Shown here piece by piece: positions 7,085-14,734 of a DNA stretch of 20,278 nt. Below the pieces are notes generated by a model, which saw only the letters and a program-made list of their open reading frames with translations, had not been told where the DNA came from and did no database searches. The position numbers and the translations under genes were made by a program. The stretch spans positions 1-20,278 of IMG/VR virus record IMGVR_UViG_3300022905_000587; one strand, written 5' to 3'. The stretch's first letter is position 1; the number at the start of each line of letters is the position of its first letter. Source of the stretch: a virus.

Positions 7085-7742
7085 GCATGTCAAAATTGAT
7101 CTCGGTTATCAGGATTTGGTTGCAGAAACTACTAAGTCTGGGCGAAAGTACATTGACCCTGATGGGAATTCTTATCCTTCTATTACTACAGTTCTTAGTA
7201 TACTGAGTGAAGAAGCTATTCAAGCATGGCGTGCACGTGTTGGTGAAGAAGAGGCTAATAAGATTAGTCATAAAGCATCAACACGCGGTACAGCAGTACA
7301 TACCATTATTGAGGATTATTTAAATGGAAAAGATACTACAAAACACTTACCACACATTAAACAAAGCCTGGCTAACGTCCGTCCCATACTTGACGGCCGT
7401 ATCGGGAAAATCTACGGCATCGAAACTCCTCTTTACTCTAAGCATCTTGGCTTGGCTGGCCGTTGTGATTGTGTAGCAGACTTTGATGGGGTACCGTCAA
7501 TCGTTGACTGGAAAACATCCAAACGAGTTAAGAAGAAGGAAGACATCTCTAATTACTTTGCACAGATGGCAGCATATGCTATTATGTGGGAAGAACGCAC
7601 TGGTATGCCAATTACTAATACTGTGGTCGTTATGGATGTTGATGATAATGAACCACTAGTATTTAAAGAACACCGTGATAATTGGACCGAACTATTGTTT
7701 GATACTATTCAAAAGTATAAACGTCGACAAATGTTTAAATAA
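7074..7742 (+). CDS. PD-(D/E)XK exonuclease, MGME1-like
   Basis: RecB-fold nuclease. The active-site core is GLAGRCDCVADFDGVPSIVDWKTSK: Asp132, then Asp145-x-Lys147, the same 13-residue spacing and D-x-K pattern as the Asp238/Asp251/Lys253 site of the human mitochondrial exonuclease MGME1. The N-terminal PSITTVLS, AWRAR and RGTAVHTIIEDYL segments (His76) also follow that family's order, and QMAAYAIMWE is the usual helix after the site. It probably acts on single-stranded ends in recombination or replication. An in-frame TTG at 7050 is possible, but the ATG at 7074 gives the natural N-terminus MVFEHVKIDLGYQ. It overlaps the previous gene by 11 bases and ends its transcript; a promoter follows at once. 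Confidence 0.88.
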   Translation: MVFEHVKIDLGYQDLVAETTKSGRKYIDPDGNSYPSITTVLSILSEEAIQAWRARVGEEEANKISHKASTRGTAVHTIIEDYLNGKDTTKHLPHIKQSLANVRPILDGRIGKIYGIETPLYSKHLGLAGRCDCVADFDGVPSIVDWKTSKRVKKKEDISNYFAQMAAYAIMWEERTGMPITNTVVVMDVDDNEPLVFKEHRDNWTELLFDTIQKYKRRQMFK

Positions 7743-7746
7743 GGTG

Positions 7747-7775
7747 TTTACTTTTTAGGCTAGTTGTGATATAAT
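7747..7775 (+). promoter_or_regulatory. Class I extended -10 promoter for the sugar gene block
   Basis: TTTACT at 7747-7752, spacer of 17, TATAAT at 7770-7775 preceded by TGA. It starts five bases after the exonuclease stop and 23 bases separate the -10 from the next ATG. It is the only clear promoter seen ahead of the genes at 7798-15963. Confidence 0.86.
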
Positions 7776-7797
7776 CCTTATATAAAGGAAATATATT

Positions 7798-8394
7798 ATG
7801 AATGTAATTTTGACAGATGTTGATGGTGTGTTACTCAATTGGCAAGGGGCCTTTGACGCTTGGATGATGCGTGAACATGGTCTCTTTGCCACTGGTAATG
7901 AACGTGCTTATATGCAAGGCACTCGGTTTGAGATGTCCGAACCAGAGATCAAAAAATATATCCGAAGCTTTAACGCCTCGGCAAATATTGGATTCCTTCC
8001 ACCACTGTTTGATGCAGTGAAAGGTGTGAAGAAACTACATGATGAATACGGTTACAAATTTCTTGTGATCACTAGTCTATCATTGAATCCATTTGCTCAG
8101 AAACTTCGGACTCAAAACCTTGAAGCAATCTTTGGTGCTCACGTCTTTGAGGAATTTGTCTATCTCGATACTGGTGCAGATAAGACTGAGGTCCTTAAAT
8201 GCTATGCACATTTATATCCCAATGCGTATTGGATTGAAGACAAGGTTGCCAATGCAATTGATGGTCGTTCTGCAGGTCTAAGATCTTTACTAATGAAACA
8301 CATACATATTAAAGAAGAAGATGCCTGTGGTATTCCTATTATGTCAAATTGGAAAGCCGTTGTTAATGAAATTACAGATCCTGTGGAATATTAA
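7798..8394 (+). CDS. HAD-superfamily phosphatase / nucleotidase-like
   Basis: Haloacid dehalogenase fold hydrolase of 198 residues. Motif I is LTDVDGVLLNW with the nucleophile Asp7 and Asp9; motif II is LVITSLS (Thr92/Ser93); the acidic motif III/IV is YWIEDKVANAIDG (Glu147, Asp148). An insertion between motif I and II (residues 16-75) forms a C1-type cap. Phage proteins of this type are often called 5'(3')-deoxyribonucleotidases, but here the gene opens a block of sugar genes, so a sugar-phosphate phosphatase is a fair alternative. AAGGAA at 7784-7789 is the ribosome binding site. Its stop overlaps the next start (TAATG). Confidence 0.82.
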   Translation: MNVILTDVDGVLLNWQGAFDAWMMREHGLFATGNERAYMQGTRFEMSEPEIKKYIRSFNASANIGFLPPLFDAVKGVKKLHDEYGYKFLVITSLSLNPFAQKLRTQNLEAIFGAHVFEEFVYLDTGADKTEVLKCYAHLYPNAYWIEDKVANAIDGRSAGLRSLLMKHIHIKEEDACGIPIMSNWKAVVNEITDPVEY

Positions 8395-9188
8395 TGAAAC
8401 GTTTAATTTATCAAGTCTATCTTGGAAAATCTAGCCGACTTTACGATCACTGTATAAAATCTGTTAGTACTTATTGCGAACAACATAATATTGATCATGT
8501 TGTCCAACGAGTTCCTTTGCTTAAAATCAAACCAGATGTATTCGCAACCAATCGTAGTAAAGAGTCATATGAAAAGCATGGTGGGTTTCTACCCATTTAT
8601 GAAAAAGAAAATGCTTTTACATATTTAAAAGATTATGATCAAGTAGCAATTGTTGATGCAGATATTTTTATTAAAGATACTGCGCCGAATGTTTTTGATA
8701 ATTTTAGCAATGAGTATGAATTTGGTGGAGTAGTTGAGCGTGATATGCCAATTACATCTCAGTACCAGCAAAAGATCATTAATTACTCTCGTATGCAGTA
8801 TGAATCACTACACGGTAAGGTTGCTGATTTTACTCCCAATAAATTTGGATATGAGTTTATGAATATGGGTCTTATGGTAATGAATAAATCAATTATGAAA
8901 TACTTTAAGCCAGGTGAAACACCTAAAGATTTTATTAGTCGGCCAGAGTTTAAAGACTTTGTAGATGGTAAGGGTGCTTGGAAATGGTCAACGGACCAAA
9001 CATTGCTGAACACTTGGATCCGTAAGGAAAAGATGAATATTAAACGCCTTGATTGGAAATGGAATGCTTTGTATAAAGGTGTCCGTGATGATAAGATTAA
9101 GGAAGCACACTTTGTGCATTTTTTCCTAAAAGATCTATTACCTGAACGTGGTGAGAATGTAGAAGAATTAATGAAGGCAATTAAATGA
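8394..9188 (+). CDS. GT-A fold glycosyltransferase, 264 aa
   Basis: Probable nucleotide-sugar glycosyltransferase of GT8-like type. The chain opens with MKRLIYQVYLG, the same pattern as three other genes in the block, and has a DAD metal-binding motif at 88-90 in QVAIVDADIFIK. Downstream, FGYEFMNMGLMVMN matches the region that holds the acceptor-binding asparagine/glycine in GT8-like enzymes, and AHFVHFFLKD fits the C-terminal histidine that helps bind the metal. No signal peptide or membrane segment is visible, so it acts in the cytoplasm. Donor and acceptor cannot be predicted. It overlaps the upstream gene by one base and the downstream gene by ATGA. Confidence 0.82.
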   Translation: MKRLIYQVYLGKSSRLYDHCIKSVSTYCEQHNIDHVVQRVPLLKIKPDVFATNRSKESYEKHGGFLPIYEKENAFTYLKDYDQVAIVDADIFIKDTAPNVFDNFSNEYEFGGVVERDMPITSQYQQKIINYSRMQYESLHGKVADFTPNKFGYEFMNMGLMVMNKSIMKYFKPGETPKDFISRPEFKDFVDGKGAWKWSTDQTLLNTWIRKEKMNIKRLDWKWNALYKGVRDDKIKEAHFVHFFLKDLLPERGENVEELMKAIK

Positions 9189-10330
9189 AAGTAATGGTAT
9201 TAGGTGGTGATGGCTTCTGTGGTTGGCCGACATCGCTCAAACTGGCCAACCGTGGTCATAGTGTTATGATTGTCGACAACTTCTCTCGCCGACGAATTGA
9301 TACTGAATTAAATAGTAATTCTCTCACACGAATTGCTGATATTGATTCTAGAATTACTAGAGCTAATATCCTTATTGGTGAGATTGATTACCGATTTATT
9401 GATATTGCACAGCAATACGATGAGTTTAAAACTCTTGTTGAGCAATGGCAACCTGATACCATTGTCCATTTTGCAGAACAACGGGCAGCACCATACTCAA
9501 TGGTATCACAAAAGGAACGTCGTTACACGGTTGATAATAATATCAGTGCAACACATAATGTTCTCAATGCCATTGTTGATGTAAATCCTAATATCCATCT
9601 TGTGCATCTTGGTACAATGGGTGTTTATGGATACTCTAAAGACTTTGGAGATATTCCAGAAGGTTATCTGAATATTAAAGTAAACTCAACCGAAAAGGAT
9701 GTGGATATTCTTTATCCAACAAATCCTGGTAGTGTTTATCACATGACAAAGTCAATGGATCAGTTGCTATTCCAGTTTTATAATAAGAATTGGAAATTAA
9801 AAATCACTGACCTACATCAAGGTATCGTATGGGGTACGGAGACGGAGGAGACAAAACTTGATCCTGACTTGGTAAACCGATTTGACTATGATGGTATCTA
9901 TGGTACTGTGCTGAATAGGTTTATTTCACAAGCAGCAGCAGATGTCCCACTGACCATCTATGGTACCGGTGGACAAAAACGTGCTTTTATTCACATTGAG
10001 GATACTACTAATTGTGTTTCACTAGCCGCAGAAAATCCACCAGAGAATACCGACAAGGTCCGAATTTTTAACCAAGTTTCTGAAGTCTGTTCTGTAAAAC
10101 AACTTGCAATGATTATTGGTAAACAATATGGTGCACAGATTAATTACTATAATAATCCTAGAAAAGAACTTGCTGAAAATGATTTATCCGTAAGCAATGA
10201 AGGTCTTCGGTCACTTGGATTTGAACCAATCCTACTTACCACTGCACTGATTGATGATGTAAAATTTATTGCTGAAACAGTAAGAGCTAATCTAAACAAA
10301 GCAAATGTAATGACCTCACCCAACTGGTAA
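9185..10330 (+). CDS. sqdB: UDP-sulfoquinovose synthase-like SDR enzyme
   Basis: Extended short-chain dehydrogenase of 381 residues with the signature of SqdB/SQD1, which makes UDP-sulfoquinovose from UDP-glucose and sulfite. The Rossmann start is VLGGDGFCGWP (residues 5-15); VHFAEQRAAPYSM (94-106) nearly equals the SqdB-specific EQRSAPYSM block; LGTMGVYG holds Thr144; the catalytic pair is Tyr185-x3-Lys189 (SVYHMTK); TDLHQGIVWGTETEET, NRFDYDGIYGTVLNRF, GTGGQKRAFIHIEDT and the later IFNQ and NPRKE segments follow SqdB order through to the C-terminus. No catalytic residue appears missing. The start overlaps the previous glycosyltransferase by ATGA. Other NDP-sugar epimerases lack the EQR-APYSM and NQ/NPR blocks, so I prefer SqdB; activity on UDP-glucose is inferred. 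Confidence 0.86.
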   Translation: MKVMVLGGDGFCGWPTSLKLANRGHSVMIVDNFSRRRIDTELNSNSLTRIADIDSRITRANILIGEIDYRFIDIAQQYDEFKTLVEQWQPDTIVHFAEQRAAPYSMVSQKERRYTVDNNISATHNVLNAIVDVNPNIHLVHLGTMGVYGYSKDFGDIPEGYLNIKVNSTEKDVDILYPTNPGSVYHMTKSMDQLLFQFYNKNWKLKITDLHQGIVWGTETEETKLDPDLVNRFDYDGIYGTVLNRFISQAAADVPLTIYGTGGQKRAFIHIEDTTNCVSLAAENPPENTDKVRIFNQVSEVCSVKQLAMIIGKQYGAQINYYNNPRKELAENDLSVSNEGLRSLGFEPILLTTALIDDVKFIAETVRANLNKANVMTSPNW

Positions 10331-10334
10331 TATT

Positions 10335-11159
10335 ATGAAGACTGCAATTTATCAATATTGGGATGGTGTGGAACGCCCAGGTAATATGGCTGGCGTAAAG
10401 GCAATGAAGACCTATGCCGAACGAATCGGCGCTGATCATATCTATGAATTAAACCCTGGATTCAGAAAAGACCTAGGTCAGTACTCTCCCCATTATGGAA
10501 AGTTTAAACCAATCTATGACGACAAGTTTGCTGATTATGATTATGTTATGTACGTTGACTGTGATGTTGTTCCTACGGTAAATTGCACAGATGTAAATTG
10601 CACTGAAAATATTTTTGAAGAGTTTGCCAAAACCGGATGTGAAATCGGCATCTGTGAAGAGATTACTGCACCCGTGACACGTAAGAACTTTACCATTGGT
10701 GGTGGTATCAATAACGCCAATGATGAGAAATGGGTAGAACTTATTGAAAAGAAATGGCCTGTAAAAATGCCACGGACCAATGCAGGTTTACCTAGAGTCT
10801 ATAACTCTGGTATGTTAATCTTTTCAAAGAAAGGTCTACGTAAGGCAAGAGAGAAGTTCTTTGATTTTGCCAAATATGTAAATCTTATTTCAGTTTTTAA
10901 ACTACCTTCATTCTATACTTGTGACCAACCGTATATACATGCCATGTTGGAAGTATGTAAGTTTGATTGGGTGACGATGCCTTATAAGTGGAATAGTTCT
11001 GTGCATTATGATCCAGGTGTGAAGATGAAACCACGTCCAGTGATTGACCTACGAAACAATGCTAACTTCGTACATGTTCAATTGAATGGTGCTGATGATT
11101 GGGATGAAGATAAAATTAATAGAGTTGTAAATTTGCCTGTATCGGAGTGGGATCTATGA
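10335..11159 (+). CDS. GT-A fold glycosyltransferase, 274 aa
   Basis: Paralogue of the neighbouring glycosyltransferases: it opens with MKTAIYQYWDG and has a DxD metal site, Asp75-Cys-Asp77, in YVMYVDCDVVP. Just after that site an imperfect 15-base duplication encodes VNCTD-VNCTE (residues 82-91). RVYNSGMLIFSKKGL (about 154-168) is the usual NSG acceptor/metal loop and FVHVQLNGADDW is the C-terminal histidine region. There is no signal peptide, so the enzyme should be cytoplasmic. It begins four bases after the sqdB stop with only a weak ribosome binding site, implying coupling, and its end overlaps the next gene by ATGA. Donor sugar unknown; proximity to sqdB makes UDP-sulfoquinovose one candidate. 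Confidence 0.82.
   Translation: MKTAIYQYWDGVERPGNMAGVKAMKTYAERIGADHIYELNPGFRKDLGQYSPHYGKFKPIYDDKFADYDYVMYVDCDVVPTVNCTDVNCTENIFEEFAKTGCEIGICEEITAPVTRKNFTIGGGINNANDEKWVELIEKKWPVKMPRTNAGLPRVYNSGMLIFSKKGLRKAREKFFDFAKYVNLISVFKLPSFYTCDQPYIHAMLEVCKFDWVTMPYKWNSSVHYDPGVKMKPRPVIDLRNNANFVHVQLNGADDWDEDKINRVVNLPVSEWDL
10578..10607 (+). repeat. 15-base in-frame tandem duplication
   Basis: Two adjacent 15-base units (10578-10592 and 10593-10607) share their first 11 bases, GTAAATTGCAC, and then diverge. They encode VNCTD and VNCTE directly behind the DxD motif of a glycosyltransferase. Confidence 0.8.
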
Positions 11160-11836
11160 AGAATCTAATTTTACAATATTGGACTGGACCTTTGCCCGAG
11201 TGGGCTAGGTTAGCAATGAAGTCAATTGAACTGTATGCCAAAGATATCAGTGCTGATTATCAACTTGTAAGTGGTTGGCCTTTAGGTGAGTTCCGTGGCA
11301 CTGTATCACAAAAAATCTGTCTTGTGAAAGAAGAATATGATTCATATGATAATGTGCTCATGCTTGATACTGACATGGTTTATAGCGGCATTGCTGATAA
11401 TGCATTTCAATACGATGGGATTGGTCGGTACCATCTAAAAGCAATGAGTTCACATCTTTCAAGTAAACAAGGTCGGTATTGGCCAAGACTTTATAAACAA
11501 GGTTCACCACTGTTCTTTGGTAATTTCATTAAACTGAATCGTGAACAACGTATTACCCTAAGGGCAGCATTACCGAATGAGGAGTTTGTATCAGCAAATA
11601 AAAGTGATCCAAGACTCTCTAGGTTTAATACATCAATGCCGCCGAACGATGAACAGACCTTACATTATATGATCCACACCAGTGGGATGACGGCAGATAA
11701 TTTCGTACCACATAATAGGTTCTGTGACCTACCAGAAGAATCACACACCATGGCAACGTTGATGCATTTCTGTAATGACAGAAAGAATAATATTATAAAT
11801 TATATTAATGATAAACATCAGTTAAAAATTTTATGA
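11156..11836 (+). CDS. GT-A fold glycosyltransferase, 226 aa
   Basis: Third member of the paralogous group, starting MKNLILQYWTG and carrying Asp71-Thr-Asp73 in NVLMLDTDMVYSG. The middle (GSPLFFGNFIKLNRE, about 118-132) occupies the position of the NSG loop, but the NSG itself is replaced by FGN. PNDEQTLHYMI is the usual late acidic segment (DQ/DEQ) of this family. A GTG at 11147 is in frame, but it lies in the GGAG ribosome binding site (11144-11147); the ATG at 11156, overlapping the upstream stop as ATGA, is preferred. It overlaps the next small gene by ATGA. No export signal. Confidence 0.8.
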   Translation: MKNLILQYWTGPLPEWARLAMKSIELYAKDISADYQLVSGWPLGEFRGTVSQKICLVKEEYDSYDNVLMLDTDMVYSGIADNAFQYDGIGRYHLKAMSSHLSSKQGRYWPRLYKQGSPLFFGNFIKLNREQRITLRAALPNEEFVSANKSDPRLSRFNTSMPPNDEQTLHYMIHTSGMTADNFVPHNRFCDLPEESHTMATLMHFCNDRKNNIINYINDKHQLKIL

Positions 11837-12000
11837 ACTATAAAGAACTTTTAATTAAGTATATTAATCACGTAGCAGATAACGAGGGTGTGACGTTTAT
11901 TAAAGATCATTGGCGTGGTGATACTTTTACTCAAGATGAGTGGGATGAACTTATTAAGCTTGATGAGCAGGCCTGGCGTGAAATTAATGGTGAATTATGA
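11833..12000 (+). CDS. Small acidic protein between glycosyltransferases, 55 aa
   Basis: Not recognised. It is acidic and tryptophan-containing (DHWRGD, DEWDELIKLDEQAWREING), predicted helical, with no cysteine or membrane segment. Evidence for a real gene is its exact fit: ATG overlaps the upstream stop (ATGA at 11833-11836) and its own stop overlaps the next ATG (ATGA at 11997-12000), so it fills the space between two glycosyltransferases without loss of a base. A role as partner or adaptor of the neighbouring enzymes is guesswork. Confidence 0.68.
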   Translation: MNYKELLIKYINHVADNEGVTFIKDHWRGDTFTQDEWDELIKLDEQAWREINGEL

Positions 12001-12680
12001 AAAAGAATATTATTCTACAACACTTTGAGGCTCAAGCAGGCAATATAGGTAAACCAATGCCAGAGATTGTGCAAAAGAGCACGGCGAATATTAGAAAATA
12101 TGCTGAACGTCTGGATGCCGAATATCGTCTATTAGATGGACATCCATTCCAAAAAGGCCTTAGGTCACAATGCCAAAAGGTGTGTGCAATTAACGAAGAG
12201 TATGATGAATACGATACTGTGGTTGTATTGGATACGGATAAGTTTGTAACCACAACGTGTACGGACAATGTATTTGAGGCAAAGGGTATCGCACCATTCG
12301 ATGAAGTACATCGTTTAAGACAACTACCAGCGTTTCGTAAAGAATTTCCACTTATATCATCATTGGAATATCCTATGTGGTCTGGAGCGATCTATGTGAT
12401 GCCAAGAGAGTTTAGGCAATTAATGCGTAAACAAATTAATGATCATATGCGTAAAGTGTTTGAATTAATTAGTCCTCGGCCTTATGTCGATGAGGGTATT
12501 TTTCATGTATTATGCTTTAAGGCTAAATTTAAACTTGATAAGTATTTGGATGAGAAATGGGATCACAGTAGCTACTTACCGAACCCAGAGAAAGCAAATA
12601 TGATCCACATAAGGCACAAACCACTAACGAGGATGGAAAACTACTATAACCTGGTTGAACGAGGTATTATATATGAATGA
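11997..12680 (+). CDS. GT-A fold glycosyltransferase, 227 aa
   Basis: Fourth paralogue with the shared opening MKKNIILQHFEA and Asp79-Thr-Asp81 in TVVVLDTDKFV. MWSGAIYVMPREF (about 127-139) is the SGA version of the NSG loop, and DEGIFHVLCF is the late acidic segment. ANMIHIRHKPL at the C-terminus holds the candidate metal-binding histidine. Spacing of these elements matches the genes at 10335 and 11156, which supports origin by tandem duplication followed by strong divergence. Its 3' end overlaps the methyltransferase by 8 bases. Cytoplasmic; donor and acceptor unknown. Confidence 0.8.
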   Translation: MKKNIILQHFEAQAGNIGKPMPEIVQKSTANIRKYAERLDAEYRLLDGHPFQKGLRSQCQKVCAINEEYDEYDTVVVLDTDKFVTTTCTDNVFEAKGIAPFDEVHRLRQLPAFRKEFPLISSLEYPMWSGAIYVMPREFRQLMRKQINDHMRKVFELISPRPYVDEGIFHVLCFKAKFKLDKYLDEKWDHSSYLPNPEKANMIHIRHKPLTRMENYYNLVERGIIYE

Positions 12681-13374
12681 GATGATTAAACCCTTTGCCA
12701 CGATTCGCCGATGTTCTGATGTAATTAGAGAACTACAAAAGCATAATCATCCATTAAATGTTGTATATGATATTGGATGTAATGATGGTCGTTGGACACG
12801 AGAATGTAGAACACTTCTACCGAGTGCGCAGTATATTATGTTTGACGCCAATCCAGAGAATAATGTAACACCCCAAGGATTTGATAAGTTCTTTAATAAA
12901 GTTCTAAGTGACGATGATGGTAAGGTAGTTAAATTTTGGATGGCAGATCCGGGTAAGGAAAATACCGGTAATAGTTACTATAAAGAATTGACAACGAATT
13001 ACAGTCGAAACAAATATATTGAGTTGGAAACATCGATGTTGGATACTGTTGTTGCAGAAAACTATTTGCCACAACCAGACTTTGTGAAAATTGATACTCA
13101 AGGCTCAGAGATTGATATAATCAATGGTGCCCATAAAACTCTTATTAATGCTAAAATGGTTTTAATCGAAGTACCAATTATGAACTATAATAATGGTGCG
13201 CCGGGGTTTACAAGTTATATCGACCTGTTATATAATAATGGATTCGTCCCTACTGGCATTGATCACATTGCTATTCGGAATGGAATTTTAAACCAAGTTG
13301 ATATTACATTTGTAAAATCAGACATTAATCAAGAGATTAATAAACACAGAGATAGATATACTGGATTTATTTGA
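12673..13374 (+). CDS. FkbM-family SAM-dependent methyltransferase, 233 aa
   Basis: Class I methyltransferase. The SAM-binding motif is VVYDIGCNDGRWT (about 30-42), the acidic motif after strand 2 is MFDANPEN (Asp58), and DFVKIDTQGSEIDIINGA (136-153) is the FkbM hallmark. FkbM-type enzymes O-methylate sugars and polyketides, so in this block the likely substrate is a glycan or nucleotide sugar. The ATG at 12673 has GAGG at 12661-12664; a TTG at 12655 is less likely because it would lose that site. The stop overlaps the next ATG by one base (TGATG). No signal sequence. The substrate is inferred only from context. Confidence 0.86.
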   Translation: MNEMIKPFATIRRCSDVIRELQKHNHPLNVVYDIGCNDGRWTRECRTLLPSAQYIMFDANPENNVTPQGFDKFFNKVLSDDDGKVVKFWMADPGKENTGNSYYKELTTNYSRNKYIELETSMLDTVVAENYLPQPDFVKIDTQGSEIDIINGAHKTLINAKMVLIEVPIMNYNNGAPGFTSYIDLLYNNGFVPTGIDHIAIRNGILNQVDITFVKSDINQEINKHRDRYTGFI

Positions 13375-14090
13375 TGAACGCCTATATTATTACATTATTG
13401 GATAATAAAACATCCACGACAGCAGCAAATCGTTGTATTGAATCACATCAAAAATTTCAGATGGATTTTCCTATTGAAATTTATGGTGCAACAAAAGCAG
13501 ATCAAGTGGAGACAACTTTTAAGTTTCTTGAGTTTGATTGGACATATCCATGGGATACACCAAAGACAGAACTTAAATACGGATTGAAACTCTCGCCGTA
13601 TAACACGGTCAATAGAGAAAATCGAATGGCATGTTTTTTGAGTCATTATGGTCTCTGGATGAAATGTGTGAGTCGTAATGAACCCATTCTTATTTTAGAA
13701 CATGATGCAATATTTATCCGCAGACTGAACCCTGAATATATCCTAGAATCAAAATATGGTATTATTGGTCTCAATGACCCACTGGGTGCTACACGTCGTG
13801 CCGATGTCTTTGATAGTCAAATTCAGACAATGCGAGGTGTGAAGTACGATGAGGATAAAGTCCTACCAGTACCCACTGTTGATGTGTTTGATGTTCCTCA
13901 AGGCCTTGCTGGTAATTCTGCCTATATAATTAAACCTGAGGCGGCACAACAATTGCTTGATGTCGTCAAAGAACTTGGTGCTTGGCCTAATGATGCAATT
14001 ATGTGTCGACAAACACTACCAGGTGTGCTAGGTGTTACTGGTAAATATTATACTAAGGTACAGGGTACCAAATCAACAACTTCATTATGA
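13374..14090 (+). CDS. GT25-like glycosyltransferase (LPS/collagen type), 238 aa
   Basis: Member of the GT25 group, which includes LPS galactosyltransferases. Hallmarks: AYIITLLDNKTS near the start, RMACFLSHYGLWMKC at 84-98, then ILILEHDAIF with Glu109-His-Asp111 in place of the common EDD metal site. GNSAYIIKPEAAQQLL (about 182-197) is the family's late motif. The ATG at 13374 shares one base with the upstream stop, and the in-frame TTG at 13371 is not needed. The closest relative in the window is the next gene. Cytoplasmic, as typical for LPS enzymes that work at the inner membrane; the acceptor is unknown. Confidence 0.85.
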   Translation: MNAYIITLLDNKTSTTAANRCIESHQKFQMDFPIEIYGATKADQVETTFKFLEFDWTYPWDTPKTELKYGLKLSPYNTVNRENRMACFLSHYGLWMKCVSRNEPILILEHDAIFIRRLNPEYILESKYGIIGLNDPLGATRRADVFDSQIQTMRGVKYDEDKVLPVPTVDVFDVPQGLAGNSAYIIKPEAAQQLLDVVKELGAWPNDAIMCRQTLPGVLGVTGKYYTKVQGTKSTTSL

Positions 14091-14734
14091 ACTCATTTGT
14101 TATTACTATTTACGGAAATAAACAATCCGAAGCCGCTGCACAGAGATGTATAGCATCCTCCAAAAGGTTTGGAGTTGAATCGTTCAATTTCTGGGCAACC
14201 GTACCTAAGGATGATCCAATAAAACAATTGACAGAACTTGGTATTCCCACTGCCAACTTCTATGAGAAATATTCACGGCCTGAAAATTGTATGTCTGCAT
14301 TTCTTTCTCATTACAAGTTATGGGAGATTTGCCATAAGACAGGTAATCCTATGATTATCTTTGAACACGATGCCGTCGTCGTTGATGAACTACCAGTGAA
14401 TGCAAGTTTTGATAAAGTCATGAACATTGGTAAACCATCATATGGTAGGTTTAATGTGCCGACATATTTAGCTGTGGGTCCTTTGGTATCTAAACCTTAC
14501 TTTCCTGGTGCGCATGCTTATATGATTAAATCACAAGGTGCCAAAGCGCTTATGGATAAAGCCAAGGAATGTGGTGGACCTACTGATATATTTTTAAATC
14601 TTAAGAACTTCCCTTGGTTGCAAGAGTTTAATCCCTGGCCAGTCGAGTGCCGTGATTCGTTTACAACAATTCAGAATGAAACTGGTTGTTTGGCCAAGCA
14701 TAACTATGTAAAAGATACCTATGAAATTGTCTAA
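14087..14734 (+). CDS. GT25-like glycosyltransferase, paralogue, 215 aa
   Basis: Second GT25-type enzyme. Its opening (NSFVITIYGNKQSEAAAQRCIASSKRF) aligns without gaps with that of the preceding gene, and it repeats SAFLSHYKLWEIC (70-82) and MIIFEHDAVV with Glu93-His-Asp95. GAHAYMIKSQGAKALM matches the late GNSAYIIKPEAA block. It is about 23 residues shorter than its neighbour. The pair therefore looks like a tandem duplication, with the metal site EHD retained in both. Start and stop overlap the neighbours (ATGA upstream; 14 bases downstream). Donor and acceptor unknown. Confidence 0.85.
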   Translation: MNSFVITIYGNKQSEAAAQRCIASSKRFGVESFNFWATVPKDDPIKQLTELGIPTANFYEKYSRPENCMSAFLSHYKLWEICHKTGNPMIIFEHDAVVVDELPVNASFDKVMNIGKPSYGRFNVPTYLAVGPLVSKPYFPGAHAYMIKSQGAKALMDKAKECGGPTDIFLNLKNFPWLQEFNPWPVECRDSFTTIQNETGCLAKHNYVKDTYEIV

